Shown here piece by piece: positions 1 to 7,364 of a stretch of DNA of 10,067 nucleotides (position 1 is the first letter of the stretch; every line of letters begins with the position of its first letter). The translations under genes were made by a program, and so were the position numbers. The notes beneath the pieces were generated by a model, which was not told the origin of the DNA, ran no database searches, and saw only the letters and a list, made by a program, of their open reading frames with translations. Source of the stretch: Bacillota bacterium (GTDB taxonomy: Bacteria; Bacillota; Clostridia; Christensenellales; QAND01); the NCBI GenBank assembly GCA_019415425.1, contig DXZF01000191.1, positions 1 through 10,067 of the forward strand, written 5' to 3'.

Positions 1-5
1 GATAG

Positions 6-60
6 CCTCCTTCCCTATCACATTACACCTATATTGTAACTCTGTTCAGGGCCCCATCAA
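6..60 (-). promoter_or_regulatory. Promoter and ribosome binding site of a gene beyond the left edge
   Basis: Read on the minus strand there is a -35-like TTGATG (60-55), a 16-bp spacer and a -10-like TACAAT (38-33), followed by a strong Shine-Dalgarno AAGGAGG (12-6). Only five bases remain before the window ends, so the start codon should lie just outside. This suggests that another minus-strand gene, with its own promoter, follows the DUF6870-like gene. The hexamers are short and were matched by eye. Confidence 0.5.
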
Positions 61-73
61 GGATGCCTCCGCC

Positions 74-92
74 TCTGGACAAAGTGTCCAGA
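74..92 (-). terminator. Small hairpin after the DUF6870-like gene
   Basis: A perfect 7-bp inverted repeat, TCTGGAC and GTCCAGA with a 5-nt loop, lies 15 nt after the stop codon of the DUF6870-like gene. No T-tract follows on the minus strand, so intrinsic termination is doubtful. It may instead be a processing or pausing hairpin upstream of the next promoter. Confidence 0.3.
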
Positions 93-107
93 AGATAGGG
101 TGGGAAG

Positions 108-368
108 TTATAGGCCGCTCTTTTTGCGCTGAAAGAAATCGGAAAGGGCATCCTGCAAAGATGGAGCGCTGTCCAGAAATTCCAGCTTTACGCCCAAGTC
201 GCCCACGCGGAAACAATAAGGATTTCCCATTTCCTTCAATACATAGACTGCCCGGAGATCCTGAGGAACACTTGGATCAAGCTTTATGCTTCTTATATCA
301 GTCAACTCTTCTTTTTTTATCTTTTGAATATCCACGCTCGAAAGCGCCGCAACATTTAGACTGCTCAC
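108..368 (-). CDS. DUF6870-like small protein
   Basis: This is an 86-residue soluble protein. The core has a DIR-S-K-LDPS stretch (about residues 24-33) and an NPYCFRVGDLGVKLEF stretch (about 48-63), then an acidic SLQDALSDFF tail. This pattern resembles, from memory, the small DUF6870 family of Clostridia, often seen in mobile or accessory regions; no function is known. I chose the GTG start at 368 because AAGGAGG lies 10 nt upstream of it. The in-frame GTG at 389 would put that ribosome binding site inside the coding region. No signal peptide or membrane segment is visible. It follows the 58-aa membrane protein gene on the same strand, with a hairpin between them. The family call is by pattern recognition only; the gene itself is well supported. 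Confidence 0.7.
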   Translation of the reverse strand: MSSLNVAALSSVDIQKIKKEELTDIRSIKLDPSVPQDLRAVYVLKEMGNPYCFRVGDLGVKLEFLDSAPSLQDALSDFFQRKKSGL

Positions 369-423
369 AGAACATACACCTCCTTCCACATATTTCTATG
401 CAAGTTTCAGGTTGTCCTATGAG

Positions 424-468
424 AAAAGCGCAAGGCCAGTATTGCAACAGAGCTGACTTTGCGCTTTT
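424..468 (-). terminator. Inverted repeat, probable terminator or attenuator
   Basis: Perfect 10-bp arms AAAAGCGCAA (424-433) and TTGCGCTTTT (459-468) enclose a 25-nt loop. The stem can be extended inward by a wobble and one G-C pair. On the minus strand the distal arm ends in TTTTCTC, which suits termination after the 161-aa/58-aa pair and before the DUF6870-like gene. The AAAA/TTTT ends would also allow plus-strand function, but no plus-strand gene is seen here. Confidence 0.6.
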
Positions 469-541
469 ATATATCTCTTAATAAAATGATAAAATGCCTG
501 AATGTTACTATTGGCCCATCAAGGTCCTAATTTCGTTTGTA

Positions 542-718
542 TCAATCATTCTCATCCTTATATACGGGGAATCTATGCCACATCGGAGGATTTTTATGAC
601 CCATAAATAGCTTTTTGATCCACCTTAATATTGTTTCTACAAAATGGAACCACAGATTACCAAATACAAATATTACTGCAAGAAACAATAAGAATGCTCC
701 CATTTCTCCCAAAGGCAT
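542..718 (-). CDS. 58-aa single-span membrane protein, coupled to the 161-aa gene
   Basis: The frame begins at ATG 718 and ends at TGA 542-544, giving 58 residues. Residues about 8-28 (GAFLLFLAVIFVFGNLWFHFV) form one long hydrophobic segment. A basic, tryptophan-containing stretch (about 29-41, with R, KK and H residues) and a polar tail ending KDEND follow. The charge pattern suggests N-terminus out and C-terminus in, which is inference. The ribosome binding site GAGGTGA overlaps the TGA stop of the upstream 161-aa gene (727-729), and the start lies 8 nt beyond that stop. Translational coupling is therefore likely, and this is the strongest argument that the gene is real. I do not recognise the family. 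It may anchor or work with the 161-aa protein, whose N-terminus has an amphipathic look. Confidence 0.65.
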   Translation of the reverse strand: MPLGEMGAFLLFLAVIFVFGNLWFHFVETILRWIKKLFMGHKNPPMWHRFPVYKDEND

Positions 719-726
719 TTTTCACC

Positions 727-1212
727 TCACTTTGTTGCAAATGTATTCATAAAGAAGTCAGTAAAAGCAGCCAGCTCATCGTCCTGAGACACATAGACGT
801 ATAGCTTTTCATCTTCCAGCCAATCATAGGCATTGATGCCAATATACCCCTTTCTGTCCGGATAAATGATAAAAGCATCTGTAGGGTACTTATTACGGTA
901 AGCTTTTAAAATTTCAGAGCGGCGGTAGTAGGTCGGGTCACCACAGCCAGAAAGATCGGGAACTGTGGGAACGACCACGATTGTTTTGCTGGCCTCATTC
1001 CAGCCAACAATTAAATTTCCGATTTTTGTTTTGCTTCCATGAACAAATCCATAATTGAAACGACTGACATCCTCGGTATAGCCGAAAATCAGCCTATAAT
1101 TGTCCCCATCTGTTACAACATGATTAAATAAAACACGCATTTTCTTTGCATTTGCATTGCTCTTTTCCATGTCGATTTCCGGTCCCTTAAACAATTTGCT
1201 AAAAAATCCCAT
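727..1212 (-). CDS. Unrecognised 161-aa protein under TetR-type control
   Basis: The start is ATG 1212, preceded by an AGGAGGAG ribosome binding site. The product is a 161-residue protein that begins MGFFSKLFKGP, a short amphipathic helix of the kind that can touch membranes. The rest looks like a mixed alpha/beta soluble domain: beta-rich segments near residues 40-85 (YRLIFGYTED, GNLIVGW, TIVVVPTVPDL) and near 110-140 (DAFIIYP, LYVYVSQD), ending in an aromatic helix. No signal peptide or catalytic motif is evident. A 36-bp inverted repeat nearly identical to the one before tetR lies upstream at 1272-1307, so it is probably repressed by that regulator. It is co-transcribed with the 58-aa membrane protein downstream. 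Its family and function are unknown to me; the coding call itself is secure. Confidence 0.8.
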   Translation of the reverse strand: MGFFSKLFKGPEIDMEKSNANAKKMRVLFNHVVTDGDNYRLIFGYTEDVSRFNYGFVHGSKTKIGNLIVGWNEASKTIVVVPTVPDLSGCGDPTYYRRSEILKAYRNKYPTDAFIIYPDRKGYIGINAYDWLEDEKLYVYVSQDDELAAFTDFFMNTFATK

Positions 1213-1271
1213 AACGTTCTCCTCCTATAATCCTTATTTTGAAAGCGTATGGATGCCAGCCATAGCATCAT

Positions 1272-1307
1272 AAAATAAATACAAATATTAAAATTTGTTT
1301 TTATTTT
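1272..1307. promoter_or_regulatory. TetR operator copy 2, upstream of the 161-aa gene
   Basis: Arms at 1272-1286 and 1293-1307 match in inverted orientation at 14 of 15 positions, with a 6-bp spacer ATTAAA. Arm length, spacer length and arm sequence (AAAATAAAnACAAAT) repeat those of the copy before tetR. On the minus strand the spacer reads TTTAAT and could serve as a -10 box, with a weak TTTAAG 16 bp upstream. Binding there would block the 161-aa/58-aa operon. Confidence 0.7.
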
Positions 1308-1314
1308 CCTTAAA

Positions 1315-1365
1315 GTAAATTCCGCCTGAATATTAGTCCGCAGCACAATATTCGGACGGATTTAC
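1315..1365 (-). terminator. Long hairpin at the end of tetR
   Basis: Left arm 1315-1334 and right arm 1347-1365 pair along about 19 bp, with a one-base bulge and two or three imperfect positions near the middle, around a 12-nt loop. The repeat overlaps the tetR stop codon (1362-1364) and lies just upstream of the operator of the next gene. Only a weak T-rich stretch (TTTACTTT) follows on the minus strand. It probably separates tetR from the operon below. Confidence 0.5.
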
Positions 1366-2000
1366 CTATTTTCTACCATTCTTGAACTAGAAGCCGTTTT
1401 CAGCTTCTCCAGGACATCCACGATCGCATCAAGCTGAACATCGATTGTTTCATCCGCAGCCTCAGGGACAAACAAAGGAAGAGTATCCGGAAGCGCTCTG
1501 CGAATGACCATCACTGTCAGACTTAAATTTGTAAACAGATTGACTCTTCTTGCGTCTGCCTCTATCCCAAAGGTTTCCAAAATTTTCCCAAAAAGCTGCC
1601 GCTGCTTTTGCCGAAACACCTGATAGCTTTCCTTTGACAGACGTTTAAAAATCAGCTGCTGCTCCTCAATTGTTAAAACAGCGATTCCACTTTTCTCTCC
1701 ATAACAGCAATCATAGAGAAATTTTTTCACAGTGTCGCGCCATGTTAATGCAGGATCAGCCATCAGTTTTTGAACATACTCAACAATTCTAGGCTGCTGC
1801 CAATATAATGTTTCAAGCACCAGATCTTCTTTTGTTGAGAAAAACGAATAAAAGAATGTTCGCGAAATACCGACCTTTTTATAAACCTGTTCCACCGTTG
1901 TATGCCGTATGCCCTGTTTTGCCATGAGTTCAAGCCCAACTGTAATAAGTGCTGTTCTGATACGCTCCTTATCTTTCTCAGAATAAGCTACCCGTGGCAT
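1362..2000 (-). CDS. TetR/AcrR-family transcriptional regulator
   Basis: A 212-residue regulator of usual TetR length. An N-terminal helix (KDKERIRTALITVGLELMAKQG, residues 9-30) leads into the helix-turn-helix TTVEQVYKKVGISRTFFYSFF (34-54) and the typical continuation STKEDLVLETL. The C-terminal ligand-binding half is helical and unassigned. I chose ATG 2000 because GAGGTGA lies 6 nt upstream. The longer frame from 2075 would translate through the operator and has no good ribosome binding site. A perfect 36-bp inverted repeat lies 16 nt before the start, over a candidate promoter, so autoregulation is likely. A close second copy precedes the downstream 161-aa gene. No efflux pump is visible in the window, so the ligand and full regulon are unknown. 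Confidence 0.93.
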   Translation of the reverse strand: MPRVAYSEKDKERIRTALITVGLELMAKQGIRHTTVEQVYKKVGISRTFFYSFFSTKEDLVLETLYWQQPRIVEYVQKLMADPALTWRDTVKKFLYDCCYGEKSGIAVLTIEEQQLIFKRLSKESYQVFRQKQRQLFGKILETFGIEADARRVNLFTNLSLTVMVIRRALPDTLPLFVPEAADETIDVQLDAIVDVLEKLKTASSSRMVENR

Positions 2001-2015
2001 TACATCACCTCGCGC

Positions 2016-2858
<843 letters not shown>

Positions 2859-2875
2859 ATCTACCGCTATACGGC

Positions 2876-2910
2876 AAATGCCCGGATCCGTCCTTGGATC
2901 CGGGCATTTT
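2876..2910 (+). terminator. Rho-independent terminator after the collagen-like gene
   Basis: A perfect 14-bp stem, AAATGCCCGGATCC (2876-2889) with GGATCCGGGCATTT (2896-2909), has a 6-nt loop and ends in TTTT. It lies 17 nt after the collagen-like stop and about 100 nt beyond the end of the convergent permease gene, so it may serve both strands. Confidence 0.85.
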
Positions 2911-3008
2911 GACTGGCTGCGATCGATGGGGCAAGTCCAGCGCTGTGGGCGATGGAAAACCGATGCAGCCCGCAATTCATTGTATGGAAAAAGCCATGCG
3001 CCTGCCAC

Positions 3009-4280
3009 TTAGAATCCCCACAGCAGCCAGATCAACACGTATCCCGTCAATACGGCGGACAGGGTAAACGGCACGCCGATGCGCATGAACTGGCCTGTCG
3101 AGACGGTATGGCCATCCTTGCGCAGGATGCCCAGCGCGGTGATGTTGGCCGAAGCGCCGATGGGCGTCAGGTTGCCGCCCAGCGTAGCGCCCGCCAACAG
3201 GCCGAAGTACAGCACGTGCGGCGCAATGCCCAAAATCTGCGCAATGCCCGCGACCACGGGCAGCATGGTGGCCACGTACGGGATGTTGTCGATAAAGGCG
3301 GAGAAGACCACCGAGGCAAACACCAGCAATGTGTACACGAGGAAGACGTTGTCGCCGCTCAAGCGCAGGAACAGGCGGCTGATATCGTCGATGATACCAA
3401 CCTGTGTGATGCCGGCGATGACGATGAACAGGCCGGCCAGCAGCCCCAGCGTGAAGTAGTCGATCTCCTTGAATGCGCGCGGCAGGATGCTCCGATCGCG
3501 GTAGCGGCACACGTGGTAGATCAGCCCGATCAGGAACAGGCCTACACAGATCAGGCCGTTTGTGATGGCAGGTTTATGGGGCAGGAACGAGGCGAGGATC
3601 AACAGCACCACGGTGCCGACCATCAGCACGGTGGGGAAGTAGTCCGTCACCTGCGTGCGCGCATCGATCTGGATGCGCTGTGTATCCTTGCGGAACAGCA
3701 CCAACAACACCAGCATCGAAACCAGTGCGCCCACCTGTACGACGAAAAACATGCCCGGCTTGCCGTCGTAGACGAAGAAGTCCAAAAAGTCCATATCCGC
3801 GTATCCGCCCAGCAGGATGGAGGTGGTGTCGCCCACCAGCGTCGCAGCGCCCTGCAGGTTGGAGGAGACGGCGATGCAGATGATCATGGACACCGGCGAA
3901 ATCTGCAGCTTTTTGGCGATGGTAATGGCCACCGGCGCCACCATCAGCACCGTGGCCACGTTGTCCACAAACGCCGAAATCAGCCCTGCGAACAGCGAGA
4001 GCCAGATGACGGCCCATTTGACGTTGGGCGTCTTGTCGATGATCCAGTCGGCAAGCAGCGCCGGCATCTTGGATTCGGTGAACAAAAAGACCGTGCCCAT
4101 CGTCCCCGCGATCATCAGAATCACGTTCCAGTCCACGGCGCCGAACACATCGCCGACGGGCAGAATGCCCAGCACGACAAACAGAAGTGCCGCGCCCAAA
4201 GCGATGTATGCGCGTGCGCGCTGGAACGTGAGCAGTAGGACATACATGGCGATAAACAGGCAGAGCGCCAACGTCTTCAT
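3009..4280 (-). CDS. ArsB/NhaD-type ion transporter-superfamily permease
   Basis: A 423-residue, highly hydrophobic inner-membrane protein with about ten membrane segments. Its two halves carry related motifs: SAFVDNVATVLMVAPV (102-117) with SSNLQGAATLVGD (139-151), and SAFIDNIPYVATMLPV (327-342) with GGNLTPIGASANI (368-380). Paired Asn-containing re-entrant motifs of this type are typical of ArsB, NhaD and SLC13-like carriers, which move anions or exchange Na+ for H+. The substrate cannot be read from sequence, and no ars genes lie nearby. The start ATG 4280 has GGGAGG 8 nt upstream; the longer frame from 4394 lacks a ribosome binding site and crosses the promoter. It is transcribed alone, from its own promoter. 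Confidence 0.88.
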   Translation of the reverse strand: MKTLALCLFIAMYVLLLTFQRARAYIALGAALLFVVLGILPVGDVFGAVDWNVILMIAGTMGTVFLFTESKMPALLADWIIDKTPNVKWAVIWLSLFAGLISAFVDNVATVLMVAPVAITIAKKLQISPVSMIICIAVSSNLQGAATLVGDTTSILLGGYADMDFLDFFVYDGKPGMFFVVQVGALVSMLVLLVLFRKDTQRIQIDARTQVTDYFPTVLMVGTVVLLILASFLPHKPAITNGLICVGLFLIGLIYHVCRYRDRSILPRAFKEIDYFTLGLLAGLFIVIAGITQVGIIDDISRLFLRLSGDNVFLVYTLLVFASVVFSAFIDNIPYVATMLPVVAGIAQILGIAPHVLYFGLLAGATLGGNLTPIGASANITALGILRKDGHTVSTGQFMRIGVPFTLSAVLTGYVLIWLLWGF

Positions 4281-4317
4281 GAAACAATCCTCCCTGTATT
4301 CGATCGTGAACGTGCAC

Positions 4318-4346
4318 AGTGTACCAGATTCGCGCTTTTCTGACAA
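4318..4346 (-). promoter_or_regulatory. Sigma-A promoter of the permease gene
   Basis: On the minus strand TTGTCA (4346-4341), 17 bp and TACACT (4323-4318) are preceded by TGG as an extended -10. The expected transcript starts about 30 nt before ATG 4280. A perfect 10-bp palindrome GACAATTGTC (4342-4351) covers the -35 box and could be an operator half-site. Confidence 0.65.
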
Positions 4347-4370
4347 TTGTCGTATGACGCAATACAAAGG

Positions 4371-4405
4371 AAAAGAAAAAGGGGAGAAGGGCATGCCCCT
4401 CTCCC
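4371..4405 (-). terminator. Rho-independent terminator after the MBL-fold gene
   Basis: On the minus strand GGGAGAGGGG (4405-4396) pairs with CCCTTCTCCC (4391-4382) with one mismatch around CATG, followed by TTTTTCTTTT. It ends the MBL-fold transcript just upstream of the permease promoter. Confidence 0.85.
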
Positions 4406-4423
4406 GGTGTGCAATGGTCGGTA

Positions 4424-5119
4424 TTACAGGTCGATTCCGCCTTCGTACACGCCGCCGTGGCTGCAGATGACGCGCGCGATGGGATAGGCCTTGAGCGATT
4501 GAATGGATCGATTGGCCTCGTCCATATCCAGCGTAAAGCGCGGGTTGGCGCCCGAGAGCTTGCCGTCGATGACGTTCATCGCATCGCCGGCAATCAACGC
4601 CTTGCAGTCGGGTACGTACAGCGACAGGTGCCCCGGCAGATGGCCCGGCGTATCCACGATCTGCACCGGCCCGACGCGATCGCCCCCCTGTACCGTAGCG
4701 TCCACGGGCACAGGGCGCGCCGCCTTGTACATGCTCAGGCGCGAGAGCGCGGTGGGCCGTTCGGAAAGCGGCATGTCCACATACCGCGATAGCATGTCGG
4801 TCAGTCGCACCGGGGGACGTTCGCCCGCCACATAGGGCGCTTGCTCTTTGGAACAGAGCACCTGTACGCGCGGGTTTTCCTGTTTGAGCTCGTACAGCGC
4901 GCCCATGTGGTCGCCATCGTGGTGGGTGAGGATGACATGGGTGACGTCCGCCGGGCGCAATCCCTGTTCAGAGAGCGCCTGCACGATGGCGGGCCAGTCG
5001 CCCGGATAGCCGCAATCCGAGAGGATGACGGCGCCTTCCCCCTGGATCAACGCGATGGTCAGCGGGGCGGCAAACCGATAGGCGTGCCGGGCAATGGTCA
5101 AGGGAATGACACGGGTCAT
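4424..5119 (-). CDS. MBL-fold metallo-hydrolase
   Basis: A 231-residue cytosolic enzyme of metallo-beta-lactamase fold. The metal site is visible as THHDGDHMG (65-73), DTPGHLPGH (156-164), AGDAM (177-181) and CSHGG (219-223). The first motif is HHDGDH, with Asp where the common HxHxDH has its second His; this variant occurs in some MBL subfamilies. Substrates in such proteins include thioesters, lactones and phosphoesters, and none can be assigned here. ATG 5119 follows GGAGG by 7 nt. The gene is a single unit divergent from the HAD operon and closed by a terminator before the permease. There is no signal peptide, so a true secreted beta-lactamase is unlikely. Confidence 0.88.
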   Translation of the reverse strand: MTRVIPLTIARHAYRFAAPLTIALIQGEGAVILSDCGYPGDWPAIVQALSEQGLRPADVTHVILTHHDGDHMGALYELKQENPRVQVLCSKEQAPYVAGERPPVRLTDMLSRYVDMPLSERPTALSRLSMYKAARPVPVDATVQGGDRVGPVQIVDTPGHLPGHLSLYVPDCKALIAGDAMNVIDGKLSGANPRFTLDMDEANRSIQSLKAYPIARVICSHGGVYEGGIDL

Positions 5120-5159
5120 ACAATCGCCTCCAATCCTTTTTTACACGCAGTTTACAGTC

Positions 5160-5189
5160 AGTGTAGCACAATCGCTTTCAAGGCGGCAA
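5160..5189 (-). promoter_or_regulatory. Candidate promoter of the MBL-fold gene
   Basis: On the minus strand TTGCCG (5189-5184), 18 bp and TACACT (5165-5160) carry an extended TGC before the -10. This places the start of transcription some 30 nt before the coding region. The match is moderate. Confidence 0.4.
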
Positions 5190-5205
5190 ATGTGCAGACA
5201 AAGTA

Positions 5206-5234
5206 TTGCATAAACGGTTGGATTCCTGTACGCT
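5206..5234 (+). promoter_or_regulatory. Weak candidate promoter of the HAD operon
   Basis: TTGCAT (5206-5211), a 17-bp spacer and TACGCT (5229-5234) lie in the divergent gap before the HAD gene. Both hexamers match only partly, and this is the best candidate I see for the three-gene operon. Confidence 0.25.
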
Positions 5235-5302
5235 ATGCATGGCTTAGCATGCCGGAATCGGGCGGGGCGTCCCCGCCAATCCATCTGTTTGGGAGGACTA
5301 CC

Positions 5303-6157
5303 ATGGCAAAGATTCAACTGGTGATCACGGACCTGGACGGCACGTTTCTGGACAACCCGGACGAGATGAACGCGGACAACGTGCGCGCCATGCACCAGTG
5401 CGAAGCGCAGGGAGTTGCGGTGCGGTGTGTGACCGCGCGGGGGTACCACAACATCAAACGGCTGTTGGCCGTGGGCCAGTGGAAGGGGATGTGCGTGACC
5501 AATAACGGCGCCGCCATTCACGACATCGAGACGGGCAAGGCCGTCTACCGCAATACCATCGAAAAGGAGCAGGTGCGGCAGATCCTCACCCTGTGCAAGC
5601 AGGCGGAGGCGGTCAACCTGTTTGCCAGCGCCGGCACGTTCAGCGTCACCTGCACGGAATTTCCGCGCCAGATCAACGCGCGCATGTCGCACGTGCCCAA
5701 GGCGGATCCCATGCAGTGGCCCGAGGAGCAGCGGCCGGTGCAGATACAGACGCACAGCATCGACGAGATGGTGGAAGCGCTGGGCGACGACACCGAACTG
5801 CTGTGCATCCACGGAAAGGACGGCAGGGAGTTTTCCGGCGCGTTTTACCGCAGCATCATCCAACTGGGCGACTTCATGCTCACCTCCTCGCACCCGGGCG
5901 GGTTTGACATCATGGCCGCGGGCAGCACCAAGCGCGAGGGCGCCAAGCGGTTGGCGTCCATGATGGGCATTGGCGCGCAGAACGTCATGGCCTGCGGCGA
6001 CCTGTACAACGACGTGGGCATGGTCAAGTGGGCCGGCGTCGGCGTGGCCATGGGCGATGGCTGCGAGGAGCTCAAGCGCGTGGCAGATTACGTCAGCGTG
6101 CCGCACGATGCCGGCGGCGTGGCGGATGCCATGCGCAAATACGTGCTGCAGGCGTAG
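5303..6157 (+). CDS. Cof-type HAD-IIB family phosphatase
   Basis: A 284-residue cytosolic hydrolase of normal Cof/YidA length. Motif I is DLDGTF, with nucleophile Asp10 and Asp12. Motif II is Thr44 in VTARG. Motif III is Lys210 in STKREGAKRL. Motif IV is GDLYNDVGM, with Asp233 and Asp237. Residues about 85-190 form the IIB cap between motifs II and III. These enzymes dephosphorylate sugar phosphates, FMN, PLP or similar small molecules; the substrate here is unknown. GGGAGG lies 7 nt before ATG 5303, and the upstream extension to 4841 crosses the divergent MBL gene. It is the first gene of an operon with the DUF362 protein (48-nt gap) and TrmL. Confidence 0.92.
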   Translation: MAKIQLVITDLDGTFLDNPDEMNADNVRAMHQCEAQGVAVRCVTARGYHNIKRLLAVGQWKGMCVTNNGAAIHDIETGKAVYRNTIEKEQVRQILTLCKQAEAVNLFASAGTFSVTCTEFPRQINARMSHVPKADPMQWPEEQRPVQIQTHSIDEMVEALGDDTELLCIHGKDGREFSGAFYRSIIQLGDFMLTSSHPGGFDIMAAGSTKREGAKRLASMMGIGAQNVMACGDLYNDVGMVKWAGVGVAMGDGCEELKRVADYVSVPHDAGGVADAMRKYVLQA

Positions 6158-6205
6158 GGCGCGGGCACGCGGCCCACTGTGGGCCCAATGAAAAGAGATG
6201 GGAAG

Positions 6206-7357
6206 ATGAATCGGAGCGATACGGCGGCGCTGGTGCAGTGCCGCACATACGATTGGGACGCCGTGGAGGCGGCGGTGCGTCGCGCGGTGGAGCTGCTGGG
6301 CGGCATGCAGCAGTTTGTGCGGCCGGGCATGCGCGTGGCCATCAAGGCCAACCTGCTCAAAAAACAGGCGCCAGAGGCGTGTGTGACCACGCATCCGAGC
6401 GTCATCGCGGCCGTGGCCAAACTGGCGCGAGAGTGCGGGGGCGACGTGGTCATTGGCGACAGCCCGGGCGGCCCGTTTACGCTGGGGGCGCTCAGAGCGA
6501 TCTACGAGCAGAGCGGCATGGTCGAGGCAGCCGCGCGCGCCGGCGCACGGCTGAACGAGGATCTGGGCACGGTGGACGCTGCGTTTTTGCCGGGCGAGGT
6601 GCTAAAGCAGCTGACCGTGTGCAAGTTTCTGCACGAGGCCGATGTGATCCTCAACTGTGCCAAGCTCAAGACGCACGGCATGACGACGTACACGGGGGCG
6701 GTCAAGAACCTGTTTGGCGCAGTGCCCGGCACCACCAAGGTGGAGTACCACTTCCGCATGCCGCAGTTGCCGCAGTTTGCCGGCATGCTGGTGGATTTGA
6801 ACGAGTACCTGAAGCCGCAGCTCAACCTGATCGACGCCATTGTGGGCATGGAGGGCGAGGGGCCCGGCTCGGGCGATCCGCGCGAGGTGGGCTGCCTGAT
6901 CGCCGCGCATACGCCGTATGCGGCCGATTTGATCGGCATCCGCCTGATGAACCTGGAACCGATGCGCGTCGCGACGGTGCACAATGCGCACGCGCGGGGC
7001 CTTTGCCCGGCCGATTGGGACGAGCTGACGGTGCTGGGCGACCCCAAGGAAGCATTTGTGGTGCGCGATTTTGCCGTGCCCAGCGCGCCGGTGGACATGG
7101 CGTTTCCGCGCGTGGCGCCCGCCTGGGTGATGCGCGCCGTACAGAAGCTGCTGCGGCCCAAACCGGTGTTTGACCACAGGGCGTGCATTGGATGCGGCGA
7201 CTGCGCGCGCAGCTGCCCGCCCAAGGCCATTGCCATGCACGAGCACCGGCCGCGGGTGGATCTGCAGGCGTGCATCCGGTGCTTTTGCTGCCAGGAACTG
7301 TGCCCGAAAAAGGCGGTGCACATCAAGCGTTCGCGCATTTTGAAACGACTGGGGTGA
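6206..7357 (+). CDS. DUF362 protein with C-terminal 2x[4Fe-4S] ferredoxin domain
   Basis: A 383-residue protein. The DUF362 domain spans about residues 8-290, with the recognisable stretches VAIKANLLKK, GDSPGGPFT, KLKTHGMTTYTGAVKNLFG and AIVGMEGEGPGSGDPR. The C-terminus has two Cys motifs: C327-C330-C333-C337-Pro and C356-C359-C362-C366-Pro, each expected to ligate a [4Fe-4S] cluster. A further Cys361 sits inside the second motif. The family is widespread in anaerobes and is thought to be redox-active; its reaction is unknown to me. ATG 6206 gives the usual N-terminus and has AAGAGA 8 nt upstream; GTG 6179 and ATG 6188 are in-frame alternatives without good ribosome binding sites. It ends 7 nt before trmL, whose ribosome binding site overlaps this stop. 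Confidence 0.92.
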   Translation: MNRSDTAALVQCRTYDWDAVEAAVRRAVELLGGMQQFVRPGMRVAIKANLLKKQAPEACVTTHPSVIAAVAKLARECGGDVVIGDSPGGPFTLGALRAIYEQSGMVEAAARAGARLNEDLGTVDAAFLPGEVLKQLTVCKFLHEADVILNCAKLKTHGMTTYTGAVKNLFGAVPGTTKVEYHFRMPQLPQFAGMLVDLNEYLKPQLNLIDAIVGMEGEGPGSGDPREVGCLIAAHTPYAADLIGIRLMNLEPMRVATVHNAHARGLCPADWDELTVLGDPKEAFVVRDFAVPSAPVDMAFPRVAPAWVMRAVQKLLRPKPVFDHRACIGCGDCARSCPPKAIAMHEHRPRVDLQACIRCFCCQELCPKKAVHIKRSRILKRLG

Positions 7358-7364
7358 AGAAGAC

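Noticed and set aside
161..481. Plus-strand 106-codon frame
   Set aside because: It is opposite the DUF6870-like gene, has no ribosome binding site, and runs into the inverted repeat at 424-468.
1113..1346. Minus-strand 77-codon frame overlapping the 161-aa gene start
   Set aside because: It crosses the second operator and the start of the 161-aa gene in another frame, without a ribosome binding site.
2952..4238. Long plus-strand frame of 428 codons
   Set aside because: It is antisense to the permease gene. The predicted product is low-complexity, rich in Gln, His, Asp and Arg, with no domain and no ribosome binding site.
4841..5302. N-terminal extension of the HAD phosphatase
   Set aside because: It overlaps the divergent MBL gene and the intergenic region. 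The DLDGT motif follows directly after ATG 5303, which has a strong ribosome binding site.
5141..6394. Long minus-strand frame of 417 codons
   Set aside because: It is antisense to the HAD phosphatase, with a His/Ala/Arg-rich composition typical of a GC-rich shadow frame.
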